DNA of 64,000 nt from positions 186,001 through 250,000 of the forward strand of contig CAUEEP010000866.1 in assembly GCA_958450365.1 (NCBI GenBank). The letters are read 5' to 3'. Of the stretch, positions 11,282-22,876 are shown one piece after another. The notes beneath the pieces are model-generated. The model was not told where the DNA came from, did not search any database, and was given only the letters and a program-made list of their open reading frames with translations. The DNA is from Mesorhabditis belari (Eukaryota; Nematoda; Chromadorea; Rhabditida; Rhabditidae). Made by a program: the position numbers and the translations under genes. Numbering within the stretch: position 1 is the stretch's first letter; every line of letters starts with the position of its first letter.

Positions 11282-12795
11282 AAGAAATTCTGATAAAATT
11301 TCAATCATATTTCGGTCACAGCATGTTTATTCTATTGAACATTCAATCACAGAGCACAATTTTGTACTAAAATATGGCCTAATGCCTTAAGCCTTAAGCC
11401 TAAGCAAGAATTCTTGTTGCTTTACGTGAGATTACTTGAGTTTCAAAGCTTTCAACTTGTCTACAAGAATTCGATCAATTTCTTAATCCAGCTGTTAAGA
11501 AAGACATCGACTTCAATGATTTTTGAGCACTTTGTAAAACTTTGGCTAATGATAAGCTTCAATTTGATGATGGGGCATACAAAATGGATACAAAATGAAC
11601 TTTGATAAGCTTCAATTCAATCACAGAGCACAATGTTGTACTAAAATATGGCCTAATGCCTTAAGCTTTAAGCCTCGTCGCTAACGCCAAAACGTGCTCG
11701 ACGTGAAGAATCACCAAAAAAGGCAAAAGAAAATGAAGCTCCTCAAAAAGTATACAAGAAAACTTTGTTGAAGTAAATACATTTCAAGTCACACAAATGT
11801 TTATTAGCATCAGTGCAACAAGAATAATAGAGAAATGAGCCAAATGGTAGAATTTTTATTGTTAAAGCGCTTAACTAATAGCTTGGTGACAATTTCAATC
11901 CTTTGACATCAAAATTGCATCCGACATTTGATGCTATTGATCGCTTATTTCGATTACAGCTCGGATTTGATGCAATAACAGATTCATATGCTAAAATTAG
12001 CTCATAGCTTTTGTCTATATTATTGTGGGTATTGTTGTCCCACCAAACCCCGCTCAGACCCAACTATTCCAATCATATCCAATCCTATCTGCCTCTCTGT
12101 TGCTGATGTCTTTGATATTGTTGCGTCTGCCTTTCTACTATTCCCTGCCTAGCTTGTCGCATCGCAAAGTCTTTGGCGTGTTCGAATTGCATTCTTTTGA
12201 TGTGTCAGCTCCGAGCCAGACTGATATTTTAGTTACTATTGTTATTATTGAATGATTTGTCTATTCTTATGCAAATGTGTTCTCCCCTGTGCTTATCCCT
12301 TTTATTGCCCCCTTCCCCTTACACTCATTTCTAATCCATTCAGCTTATTGTATTACTGTAAATAAAGATACGTATCTTCCGGGTCTATGCAACTGCAGTA
12401 CAGGTCGGTCATTTCACAGGGACTCCCCTCTAATACGTTGGAGGAGTTGAGTTGGGTTGTCGGGGTGTTAGAGATGGTGGGATATCAAAAGGGATCCACT
12501 CTCTTTAACTTAACCCAAATTCTAGTCCACATCCGTTTATACCTAGGAACGTATAGATGTTTGTATAGACGTTTATATTCATAATTCGCTTTCGGTCGAG
12601 TTTGATCTTGCTTGTTTGTTGTTTGATATTTGTTCAACTTTTATTTCTGTAAACTTTTGATAATTTTTTTATTCTTTTTCTAATAAAACATAAATTTGAA
12701 ATTTCTAGGCGCTAAAAAAGAGCAAATTGTTGAAAAAAGTGGATTACTTAAAAAGATTGTGAAAAGATTAAAGATAAGAAAAAGTAGGGAAGTAT
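11282..12795. other. Intergenic with a direct repeat and decayed coding remnants
   Basis: A direct repeat of about 50 bp (GAGCACAATTTTGTACTAAAATATGGCC type) occurs near 11350 and 11625. Between and after the copies, stretches around 11475-11600 (FDQFLNPAVKKDIDFNDF, then ANDKLQFDDGAYKMDTK) and 11692-11775 (a Lys-rich segment, TPKRARREESPKKAKE, ending in a stop) look like former coding sequence with stops between them. No family recognised. From 11800 to 12795 I see no gene. Confidence 0.4.
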
Positions 12796-13200
12796 TGGGT
12801 TGATGGAAAAGTCCTTTTTCCATCAACCCAATACTTCCATACTTTTTTTGGGAGAGTATCTTAAATTTGTCCAATTTTGACGTTTTATAGCCCATCCTAA
12901 AGCTGAATTGCGTGTCTAGGGGTTATTTTTGACGCTGATCACGAAACACATGATTTTAGCCTAGGTTTCTGCACGGAAAACTAACGAAACGTGAAAACAG
13001 CCATTTTTTGGCTCTGCCGCCCTTTACTAAAATAGCTGTAAAACTTTTAGAAAAGAGATATCTCAAAACGGTTTTTACCAATCGATCCGTCTTGAATTCA
13101 GCTTTAGGATGAGCTATAAAACGTCAAAATTGGACAAATAGACAAACAAAAAATAAGGTACTCTCCCAGAAAATCCGAAAGGACTTTCCCATCAACCCAA
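12796..13200. mobile_element. Mariner-type MITE with a palindromic left end
   Basis: Both ends carry TTGGGTTGATGG-AAAGTCCTTT in opposite orientation; the left flank is TA and the right flank TG, a likely mutated duplication. The left terminus is itself a fold-back (about 12789-12837). Inner arms of about 45 bp (around TTGTCCAATTTTGACG) are inverted as well. Non-coding, 23 bp beyond the 3' end of the F-box gene. Confidence 0.72.
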
Positions 13201-13223
13201 TGTGTGAACAACAAAATAGTATT

Positions 13224-14309
13224 TCATTGATCCAATTCCTCCGTAAAATTCTCAACAATTTGCATACAAAAAATGAGGGAATCGAAGTGATAATTGTGCT
13301 TCATATTTGTCGCCATAATTAAAACCGTTTTCGTCGAATTAATTGCCATTTTATAATATCGATGTCGTCTCGTATACAAATCAGTTTTTAAATCAATTTC
13401 TAGTTCTTTCAAAACCCGCAAAAATGGATTAAGTTTCACTTTTCCAAAATTAACGATTTTCTTGATTCTTTTGATGTTAGGAAACGATTTGAATATGCGC
13501 TCGATTTCATCAAATCCAACATGGTTTCCCTCAAATTTTTGCTCTTCCAAAACAACGATTCCCTCCGGATTCCTACTTGGAATCCCGTTTTTCAATAAAC
13601 TTCTCACATTTCTCTCAAATATCGCCGATTTCTCTTGAGTTAGAGCGTGTAAAAGTTGAATATTTGTCGATTTTAGGCCCTCAGTGAACGTTGTCAAATC
13701 ATCATTGCATGTTAAAGCGAATTTCTTTCCGTTTTTCATCGATGAATTGAGGAAATAGGCAGTGAAAAAGCTAGAAATCAGCTCTTTATCCGATTCCGAT
13801 TCTAAATCACGCGTTTGAAGCGATAACTCATCGCTGACATTGACCTGTTTCAGAAATTGTTGTAAAAGCGAAAATTTGGCTGAAATATTGGCTTTTCTCG
13901 CATTTTTCACATTAAATGCCGGTTTTCCGGAAAAACCGTGATAAAAACAACTAAAATCCAAACTATTTTTGACATTCTGAAGCACTAAAAACAGGCTTTC
14001 TTGACAAATTATTGGCATTTTATAACAAATTTTTGTCATTTCATTCGATTCAGTTATTAAAAGCTTGGAATTTTCATCGGATCTCTTGATTTCCAAAAAA
14101 GAACCGCGATTTTCAATTGAAATTTCGAATCGATTTGGCGAATTTTGCACGGAAAATGACTGAATATCTCTCGGAATAAATGTGAATCGATGGAGTATCT
14201 TTTTCCGGAGATATTTCGTAGATTTCGATAAATTCACACGTTCCCGAATGTTTACCCATTCAATAACAGCAGCTTCGAGCTCGGCGGGCAAAGTTGGAAA
14301 GGGAAACAT
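13224..14309 (-). CDS. F-box protein, single exon (361 aa)
   Basis: An uninterrupted frame from a clear ATG. Residues about 4-40 fit an F-box (FPTLPAELEAAVIEWVNIRE, followed by a basic KYLRKKILHRF stretch), the motif that binds Skp1 in SCF ubiquitin ligases. The remaining 320 residues have no clear WD40 or LRR pattern but contain a late hydrophobic/charged block (VLKELEIDLKTDLYTRRH) that could serve in substrate binding, as in nematode FTH/FBA-type F-box proteins. Function as an SCF adaptor is inferred from the N-terminus only. No neighbour shares an obvious pathway. Confidence 0.82.
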   Translation of the reverse strand: MFPFPTLPAELEAAVIEWVNIRERVNLSKSTKYLRKKILHRFTFIPRDIQSFSVQNSPNRFEISIENRGSFLEIKRSDENSKLLITESNEMTKICYKMPIICQESLFLVLQNVKNSLDFSCFYHGFSGKPAFNVKNARKANISAKFSLLQQFLKQVNVSDELSLQTRDLESESDKELISSFFTAYFLNSSMKNGKKFALTCNDDLTTFTEGLKSTNIQLLHALTQEKSAIFERNVRSLLKNGIPSRNPEGIVVLEEQKFEGNHVGFDEIERIFKSFPNIKRIKKIVNFGKVKLNPFLRVLKELEIDLKTDLYTRRHRYYKMAINSTKTVLIMATNMKHNYHFDSLIFCMQIVENFTEELDQ

Positions 14310-15230
14310 TTCGATTAAGCAAACAAAATTGGGTTTTCGGCTGATTTTCTGGCCTATTAAGGTCTAATATTAAGCTTTATCTCAAGTTGTAGCTGTGTGT
14401 GAGAACTGACTGACGCTTTGACGCCCGGATTGCCAAATTTGGCTTCAAGCTATTTGATTTGTCTTTTAAATTCGGGATTTCGGTTTTTTTCTTGTCACGA
14501 AAACTCGGCACTTGAAAAAGGGATCGTTTTTTCGCACTTTATTGACGGTTTCTGAGTTTGGACGATCGATTTCTTGACTTTTGATATATAAGCAGCTTTT
14601 CTCGCAATGTAGATTGATAAACTTTCGAAGGAATAATGCTAGATATATAGCCAACTTTCAAACTGCCAACTTTTCCTGTATGATCCTTGTTCAATGACTC
14701 TTTTTGAAGTGAAAATCTCGTGTCTTGTTGTTGAACTGTTCAATAAGTAGCGGAATAATAAGAAAAAAATAAAAGAAAAGAATAAGATTTAGTATTTATA
14801 CAAAAATAACGAAATATAATACTTTTGTAAGCTTTTTGAATACAAATAGTGGACTGCCGATAGTTTTAAATGAGTAGGCGAGTATTCGAGGGGCTCTGTC
14901 AACACACGTGAACAATTATAAAAGGAATAGGGATGAGAGATAGAAAGAAATGGTAAAGAGTGAATAGTTAGAAAAAAAGAAAGACAAAAATCGGCCGTTC
15001 TTTTCCACCACCCATTTCCTATAGCAAAAGAGAGATTTCACTCTTTCTCCCACAATTCCCATGGTGATGAAAGCAAAGATTGTTCAAATTGCTCTTTTTA
15101 AAAAAGAGCAAAACAGAAATTTAAAAAAAGTTAAGCTAAAATGGGAAACCATGCTCGATGTGAACCCCCGTTTCGGAACTTTGTCATTTGAGGTTGGCAA
15201 GTTATAAACGATTGTTTTTGGGTAATGTGT
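14310..15230. other. Intergenic upstream of the F-box gene
   Basis: Presumed promoter side of the minus-strand F-box gene. AT-rich, with A/G-rich stretches near 14890-15000. No gene or clear repeat found. Confidence 0.35.
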
Positions 15231-15405
15231 TTTCTGAAAAAAACGGCTTATCGAATCAAAAAACGGTTTGCTTGATTCAAAAGCTCTATCCTTAATCTAC
15301 AAAATGACGACAAAATGACAAAAAAAAGCCATTTTGTAGATTAAGGATAGGGCTTTTGAATCAAGCAAACCGTTTTTTGATTGGATAAGCCGTTTTTTCA
15401 GAAAA
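15231..15405. repeat. Palindromic repeat beside the long-TIR element
   Basis: Near-perfect fold-back: CTGAAAAAAACGGCTTATC through the centre at about 15315 and back to its complement at 15390-15405. Arms are about 80 bp. It directly abuts the left end of the 15409-20154 element. Confidence 0.75.
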
Positions 15406-16900
15406 CACAAACTAAGTTTTTGAAAATGTTTTATCAAAACTTTGAAAATAGAAAAGGTGTTATATTTCGATACTAAAATTATCATAAACACCGATTTTGC
15501 ATAGCAAAGCTTATAAAGAAAAAATTCTTTAAATTTTCAAAAGAAATCGTTTTGGCCTTTCCACATAATTACAGCTCCACCCCTCAGAAAATGAGTAATT
15601 CTTGGATGAGCGAAGAAATCCTAAAACGTATTTTAGTAATTTAATGATCCCGATTCTAAAACTGAAAACCATTTGTGGCTAGTCCTTACCGTTTTTGAGA
15701 TCTGGAAACTCGATTTTGTATGGAAAACGGGGTTTTCCGAGTTTTTTCGACCCATAGCTTTACAGTCAAATCTTTATAATGAACTATGTTTTCGGGATCC
15801 CATTGATAGTTCACCATTAGAGTGTGTTCCTTGCGAGTAATTAATTACTTGAGTAAAATTTCCTGCCTGAAGGCCAGAAATAAATCGAAAATGCGCAACC
15901 TTTGCAAAATAATGCAAAAAAAGGGCCATTGACTATATATTTTGACTGCCTTGGGTCAACAATGGGTATTAATCTCATTGGGGTGGTGAGAATGAAACTA
16001 GCGCTCACATATCTCTCCAAGATTGAAAGCTTCAACCAATAAGTGTTGTATACTGTTCGAAAGTCCTGAATCACCTCTACAAAATAGTGCAAAGGATTTT
16101 GAGTTGAATTGATTATTGAAGACTTGGGTGACTTTTAAGTTGAGGGGTCAAAAATGATCATTTTCTGTTTCGGTTTGTGTTCTGAAAATGTGTTTCTGGT
16201 AATAGATGGTAATAGCCATGCCCGGGTTTTCCGTGAGAAAATACCGCCAACTAAAGTTTTATGAAAATAACATAAAAGAACTCTTTTTGTTTGTTCGTCT
16301 TCTAGAGCTTACGTTCTTTCGAAAAAGCTTCGTTTTCGGCCATTTTAGGCCCTCGATTTTAGGCCAACATCATCTCTGTTACTTAAGCCCGTTCACTCGT
16401 TTGGTTCCATGAGTTTCTTGCTGCCCCTACGGACCGAAATCCTTGGGATGAATCCAAAAATTCACAGCGGCTCCCTTCAGCATCCTTTTACAGACACTTG
16501 GGATCCCATTCCAACCGACGGAGAACCCGCCATAGTGGTCAAAATGAGCCGGAACTGGGTTAACCAATTCTACAGCCGGGGTTAGGTTTGGGAAGCGGTG
16601 ACCATATGGGGCAGACAACGGATTGGTTACCGGATGACCCAAAATGGACGCTTCCAATTCGAAAAGTGAAAAGGGGGTATATCCGCAGGCGTGGTATGCC
16701 AGATCGATCGCGATTGTGCTCGCACACAGAGGACACACAACGATCTTCGTTTTTGCATTTTAAAAAGTTCAAAAACTTCAAACTTTTGAACAGAAAAATT
16801 GTGCCCTGGGTTTTCGGGGAAATCGATTCACAGTGTTAGTTTTAGGGTTTTTCTTGTCCGAAATCAATAATTTCAATATATTTCCTATTGAAGGATGGTT

Positions 16901-17332
16901 CTAACTTCTCAAGCAATATCTTATCTTTTGTTTGTGGCTTATGTTTCCCAATTTAAACTTTTTCAAACACCTCTCGAAAACAAAATTAAACAACAGCTTT
17001 TCCAAGAGCTCTTTTCGTGAATCGAGTTTCACAAATCTTACACCATATATTAGGTTGAACACTCTCGGTAACAGTTCTTCATTCCACTTTTTAGAAACAA
17101 CCAATGTACTAATTAGATTACGGTTTTTTTTATTCAAAAGGTTTTTCGGCTCTCTAAAAGTAGTTGTCAGATTGGATAAAGCTTTGTTTTTGGGGTTTTT
17201 TAGAGGCCAAGAAGTTGCGGAAATGAAAATGAAGGAAGATAGATAGTGCGATTGGACCACTTTCTTCCACAGAAACCTATTTCGATGTTTATAAAGGAAA
17301 GCTAGAGCATAAAAAGTGAGGTGAGTATTCAA
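16901..17332 (-). pseudogene. F-box-like gene fragment inside the long-TIR element
   Basis: A 143-codon frame on the minus strand contains NLISTLVVSKKWNEELLPRV, then YGVRFVKLD. This resembles the second half of the F-box in LRR-type F-box proteins (LVSKRWNE..LPR). No complete gene structure surrounds it and no ATG-led F-box start was found, so it is likely captured or decayed host sequence. Similarity was judged by eye. Confidence 0.35.
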
Positions 17333-17705
17333 ATTTTCAGACTAATCTGTTCAGCCGTTTTCCCTGTATGTCATTTTTGAGAATTTTTGAAAAAATGCGC
17401 TTCAGAGTGGACCAAGTTTTGTTTAAAAAGGATAGGAAACTAGGAAATAAAGAACTTTTATTCAAAGGGAATTGCGAGTGAGTCAGTGAATTGGCTACTT
17501 TTCAAAGAAAATATGCTTTGCTATTACCAAGACAGTGTTCAACCTAATAGCTTTAAAGGAGGAGCGATTTGTAGGGCTGGATCTCCTCATAAACTTTTTT
17601 TGCCGGAAACCATCTATAATTTTATTTTTATATTATCAAAAATAGTCCAAAAAACGAAAATTGATCCGGCTGGGAGTCTTGAGTTCTTAAGTAATGTAGA
17701 TCCTG

Positions 17706-17901
17706 AAGATGCTGGAGAAATTTCAAGCGAAAAGATCTGTGGAAGCGATAGTTGTCAGCAGCTGTAGGTACACAAGTTGAGGCTCGGCTGGTAGCTGGTA
17801 TAAAATTGAGTAGTGTGTATCCTTAAGATACTGGAGAAGTTTCAAGCGAAAAGATCTGTCGATAGTTGTCAGCAGCTGTAGGTACACAAGTTGAGGCTCG
17901 T
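17706..17901. repeat. Direct repeat of about 75 bp, two copies
   Basis: Segments at about 17706-17786 and 17826-17901 share a run through GAAAAGATCTGT and GTTGTCAGCAGCTGTAGG to GAGGCTCG, with a small deletion in the second copy. Non-coding. Confidence 0.7.
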
Positions 17902-18169
17902 GGTTACTTCTTAACACTCAACTCCCCAATAACCAATCCAATTCAAAATCTTTTTTTGACATTATTTTGTAGAGGAGATTCAAGGCTTTCTAATATTAGG
18001 TTGTCAGGTTTTAAATGCGAATTTTTTGAAATATTTTTCCGATAGAACGAAGCTATTAAAATTAATTTGCTTTGTACCATTAGAATGGTAAATCTGTGTT
18101 CTACATTGAGCTTTTCAGCGTTTTTGAAAAGGATTATCTTAACAATGTTAAAGTGGTTGAATGTTGAAG

Positions 18170-19275
18170 AACCTTTTATAATCAAAATAACGTTTATCGG
18201 CTACAACATCTTCATGAAATGAGGCATAAAATCGAATATTTCATTGCAAAAGCTCCCGAAAAATGCTACAAAATACGTCCGGGGTGAATTTATTTGACCT
18301 GCTTTTCAGCCTTAAAAGTTAAGTTGTTATTGCGGGATCGAAATTCCTTTAATTTTAAATATTATACATCGAAAATTGCCAAAAAACTGATCCCGCGCCG
18401 AAAATTGACGGACATAGCTCTTACAGCGGATACAGCGAAAATTGGCTCTTTTTTGCCACTTTACAATCATTTTTCTAAGCGGTGGTTAATGCTAAAATAA
18501 CAATATCTCGAAAAATCACCCATCCTCTCTACTTTAATTTGATACCCAAGTGCGCAGAAACAAACGTACTGGTGCTGAGATATGAGCGTTTGTTTCAGAG
18601 TAAACTTAGACTACGCGACGCTCCTATAGAGGGTGCTTCTATTAGAGTATTTACGATAGGATAGCGACGAGAATAATGAAAATACGAATCAAGCCCAAAT
18701 GAGCGTTTGCCGGGATTCGATTCAGGAAACATGTAAAAACAAAACGTATTTATCGATGATTGGTGGCAACTGAACTCGTTCTTTTCGCATTTGGCATTTG
18801 CGTTTCAATCGTTGCCGACACGCTGATTCTCGATCGTTCGCTCTTTCGCGATTTCTCAATTCGTTTTCGGAGAAATATCGCATCCGTGAGACTAAATTGA
18901 TTAGGCATTAGAAAATTTTCGATTACTCCTTTAGTATCCGTAAGAGAATTACTTGGTTCCAAGACAAAACGACACAATCAAAAAGGTTTTTTCGCCCGGA
19001 TATGCCAAATAAAAGCAGTTCGGTCCGAGAAATACATATGCGATGATTTTCAACGTTTGTCGTAGCCAAGTGTTTTCCATAGAGATCAACCCGTTTATGA
19101 TCATCTGAAAACTTATGCTTTAGCACTAAACATGGTATCGAATAGGTACTGTAATAGTACTGCATCCCGATAATGACGGTGCGGAGTGTTGCGTAATCTA
19201 GCTTTGAATGCGTTTTTCTCGACATTGGTTTAAGCTACAATACGCGCTTAGGTATCAAAAAATAGCTGAGATTCA
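18170..19275. repeat. 1.1-kb dispersed repeat, copy 1
   Basis: Closely matches 23720-24848 in the same orientation along the whole length. Both copies keep an open 75-codon minus-strand frame (RKRIEKSRK near its middle; 18750-18977 here) and an overlapping frame ending in SWNQV..LRILKE (18923-19225 here). Whether these are proteins is unknown. Confidence 0.75.
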
Positions 19276-20154
19276 GGGCTATTTTTTTCTTTTACAAAAA
19301 GAGTTCTTTTATGTTATTTTCATCTAACTTTAGTTGGTGGTATTTTCTCACGGAAAACCCGGGCATGGCTATTACCATTTATTACCAGAAACACATTTTC
19401 CAGAAAATGATCATTTGTGATCCCTCAACTTAAAAGTCACCCAAGTCTTCAATAACCAATTCAATTCAAAATCCTTTGCACTATTTTGTAGAGGTGATTT
19501 AGGACTTTCGAACGGTATACAATTATTGGTTGAATTATTCAATCTTGGAAAGATATGTGAACGCTGGTTTCATTCTCACCACCCTAATGATATTAATACC
19601 CATTGTAGACTTAAGCCAAACAAAATATATAGTCAATGACCCTTTTTTTGCATTATTTTGCAAAGGTTGCGGATTTTTGATTTTTTCTGGCCTTCAGGCG
19701 GGAAATTTTACTCAAGTAATTACTTACTCGCAAGGAACACACTATAATAGTGAAATAACAAAGGGACCTTTAAAACATAGTTCATTATAAAGATTTGACT
19801 GTAAAGCTATGGGTTAAAAAACTCGGAAAACCCCGTTTTCCATACAAAATCGAGTTTCCAGATCTCGAAAACGGTAAGGACTAGCCAAAAACGGTTTTCA
19901 GTTTTAGAATCGAGATCACTATCATTAAATTACTAAAATACGTTTTAGGATTTCTTCGCTCATCCAAGAATTACTCATTTTCTGAGGGGTGAAGCTGTAA
20001 TTATGTGGAAAGGCCAAAACGATTTTTTGAAAATTCAGAATTTTTCTTTATAAGCTTTGCTATCCAAAATCGGTGTTTATGATAATTTTAGCATCGAAAT
20101 ATAACACCTTTTCTATTTTGAAAGTTTTGATAAAACATTTTCAAAAACTTAGTT

Positions 20155-21417
20155 TTTCAGAGATTCATAGGAGCTATAATTATTTGGAGCAGTGTATTTT
20201 CCGCAAAATTCCTAGAGTGGCTAATATTTTTCAAAGCTGATTTTAGATTTGGGCTCAACGTAAAATTCTAGGCCAGATGAATGGGTCTGGCCTGAAAATA
20301 TAATTACAATAAAAAGTTATGATGAAACTCATGCTTTTCTCTAAAATTCTCATGGATTCTATCATAACTTTTTATGAAATTCGGCTTTATTCTTAAAATT
20401 ACCTATTTGGTGTAGAGTTTTATGCTGAATTCAATAATATAAACCGTCAAAGTTGATTGACTTCTGTAGGTACAGTACTGGATAATGAAATATCATATTT
20501 GAAAAACGATCGTCAGTTTCGCACGTCTGTAACTCCCTTGTCTTTGAGTTTAAACTATTAGTGTTATACATTTTCTGAAAGCTCTTTTCAAGGGCTACAC
20601 AATGGTAATATTAATATTTAGCAATACGGTAAAGACAAGGGAGTTGCAGACGCGCGAAAGTGACGATCTTTTTTCAAATATAATATTTCATTGTCCAGTA
20701 GTGTAGGTAAGTCAACTTTGAGAGAGATTTTCTCTATGTTTTTACACTTGAGTATACAAAATAGATTGTGGTTTTCTATAGCCAAATTTCATGAGAATTA
20801 TTTTAAAACCAACCTGAAGTCGATCTGATAATTAGAAATCCAATTATAGAGTAAAATAGAAAAGCGCGCTAAAGTGCCATTTTGACTATAGAAAAACGGC
20901 ACTTTAGCGCACTAATCTTCTAGACGGCTTTTCTCTATGTTTTTATTAAAGAGTATACAGAACAAATTCTATTTTCAGATTCTAAATCGGATTTCGTGAA
21001 TGCTAACCCTACAAAAGTTTCGCTGAACATGCCCAAATTCATGCTTTTTACTCACGCGCACTCCTCGCACTCCTCGCACGACCGATTTGCTGAAATTGCC
21101 CAGTTTTTTCAGCGTGAAAGTGATGCTAAGAATATCATTTAACATAATTGCGAATATAATTGTTTTTTATGTTTTTTTTTCTGTTTTACTTCAGAAGCAT
21201 ATTTTTAAATTTCAGAATCAGAATGAAGTTCTTTTAACAAAGAAAAAGTCTTTTAAATGTTTAAAATCTATAATGTTAGTGGAAAATGTGGAAATTTAGT
21301 TTTGGTAAAATAAAGCACTTAGAAATACAAAAGACTAGAAATTGTATTCTATTCGAAAAACAAAAATGAATGCGTGAAAAGTATAAGTTGTATTCTGAAA
21401 ATGGCTTTCAAAAGCTG
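20155..21417. other. Repeat-rich intergenic
   Basis: Contains a Tc1-like MITE (20473-20703) and a short palindrome around 20860-20915 (arms GCGCTAAAGTGCC). A repeated TTTTCTCTATGTTTTTA motif occurs near 20730 and 20930. No gene found. Confidence 0.4.
20473..20703. mobile_element. Tc1-like MITE, copy A (231 bp)
   Basis: Ends CAGTACTGGATAATGAAATA and its near complement at the right, flanked by TA (20471-20472 and 20704-20705). The termini extend inward for about 70 bp. Same length and family as 39977-40207, which lies in the opposite orientation. Confidence 0.9.
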
Positions 21418-22876
21418 TCAGCATCCTTCCGCATCGTCAATTGCGGCTCCAGCCGGCTTCGATGAGCGGATTCGCCACTTGTTGTGATGGCATTCCTCGT
21501 ACTGATTACAAAGCCTTGATACCGGTCTGAAATTTGAATCTGGCCATTTGACTATTTTTAACCGTCTGCTGTTTATCTCAAATTTCAATGACTAATGCAC
21601 AGCTACTTTCAAAAGTACAGTAAAACGTTTGGTGTCATTGGATTGGAAATTGAATCATGCCTCTAGTAACATCAAAACCAGCAGATTGGGATCACAAACA
21701 GCTAAGTTATGAGTCGTGTCCACTAGCCGTAGTGAACTACCGTGTCCACTAGCTCATGACGAAAAATCAATATTTTGAAAAGTCGACATTTTGATAGTGG
21801 ATCAATAAAGAGTTATCAAACGACAGCCCACCTGATTGCCCCCTCTTGACAGTGAAGATGTTTGTGAAGGTAACGTCGATGGCGTTGGGACGCCGGTGGT
21901 GTCCACACGTACGATCCATTCTCGTCTTTCACCGCCTCGGCCCGAAACTTCGGCGTTCGAAAGCGTTGCGTCACGAGTCTCGAAAAACACGAGTTGCGTC
22001 AACTTCTTCATCCGATGCGGCCCCACCTTTAAAATTGGATTTTCAATTTACTATGATTGATTTTAGTTACAGTCAAATCTTTATAGTGAACTATGTTTTT
22101 AGGATCCCTTTGATAGTTCACTATTAGAGTGTGTTCCTCGCGAGTAAGTAATTACTTGAGTAAAATTTCCTGCCTGAAGGCCAGAAAAACTTTTTTCGCG
22201 TCAATTTTTGCAATAACTTTTGCTAAAAGTACGGTATTTTTTCCCAAGTGTGCGTTTTAAAAAACGCATTACTCGCAAGGAACACGCTCTATTCACTATC
22301 GAGGTTCTGTAGTTCTGTAGTGCCAAATTTAAGCGGCTTCGGTAATCAGTTTCTGTCCCAAATCCATGATAAGTGGTATTGAAGTTTTTTTGAAGTCAGA
22401 AACCATTTAAAACTAATTAGAAACTTGATTTAAATTGAAGCTAGGCCATGAAATCAATTATTTTGTTAAACTACCCACTTTGATGACATCTGTGACCGTT
22501 TTCGATTCGGTCATCTCCTCGTTGAGCGACTCGATAAAGCCTATCATTTGATCGCGTCCCCGTTCCTCAGTCACCGAGTTTCGCGAGCCGGTGGTACGCT
22601 CGGACGAGTGGTCGTGACCATGTCTATGTGAAGAGGCGCTCGTTTTCGCGGTCCCCCATTCGCTTTGGTATGCGGCCGTCAACGAAGAGCTCACAACAAT
22701 CGCGTTCACCGAAGACGTGTGGCTAAACGAGAAAGACTCTTTCTCGGTTTCCGTTTTTGACTCTGACCGTTCGTGCTCTGAGCGAAACCTTGAATTTGTG
22801 CGATCTTGACTTGACTGCTCCTTCTGGTGTGCTGTTTTTGTCCTAGTCCAAGACTCGCTGGACTCTTTTTGCGTAT
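21418..22876 (-). CDS. Ser/Thr-rich protein, 3' exons only, 5' end missing
   Basis: Three minus-strand exons join in phase: about 22876-22479, 22026-21832 and 21501-21418 (stop). They encode a hydrophilic Ser/Glu/Arg-rich segment (SEHERSESKTETEKESFSFS, then HRHGHDHSSERTTGS), an exon with KKLTQLVFFETRD and GERREWIVRVDTTGVP, and a final exon YEECHHNKWRIRSSKP. No family recognised and no membrane segment. No ATG occurs in the first exon. Just upstream the sequence turns into repeat (AACGGCTGAACGG, mirrored near 23010), so the start is either in a distant exon or has been lost. Intron 1 contains a pogo-like terminal sequence. Confidence 0.45.
22069..22310. repeat. Pogo/Tigger-like end fragment
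   Basis: After a TA, CAGTCAAATCTTTATAGTG begins a block nearly identical to 15763-15880 and to the complement of 19700-19805, inside the long-TIR element. A partial inverted end (CACTATCGAGG) occurs near 22300. Probably a non-autonomous remnant. Confidence 0.45.

Larger units (their letters stand above)
15409..20154. mobile_element. 4.75-kb element with long terminal inverted repeats
   Basis: Segments 15409-16290 and about 19293-20154 are inverted copies of each other over roughly 0.87 kb with scattered differences, both ending in AACTAAGTTTTTGAAAATG. The 3-kb centre holds an F-box-like fragment (16901-17332), a 70-80-bp direct repeat, and one copy of a 1.1-kb dispersed repeat. No transposase was recognised, so class is unknown; a non-autonomous composite element or an inverted duplication are both possible. 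No target duplication was seen. Within each arm lies a segment starting CAGTCAAATCTTTATAATG that resembles pogo/Tigger ends. Confidence 0.62.

Noticed and set aside
16427..16839. Overlapping 73-103-codon frames on both strands
   Set aside because: No splice context, no domain, and they lie in repeat DNA inside the long-TIR element.
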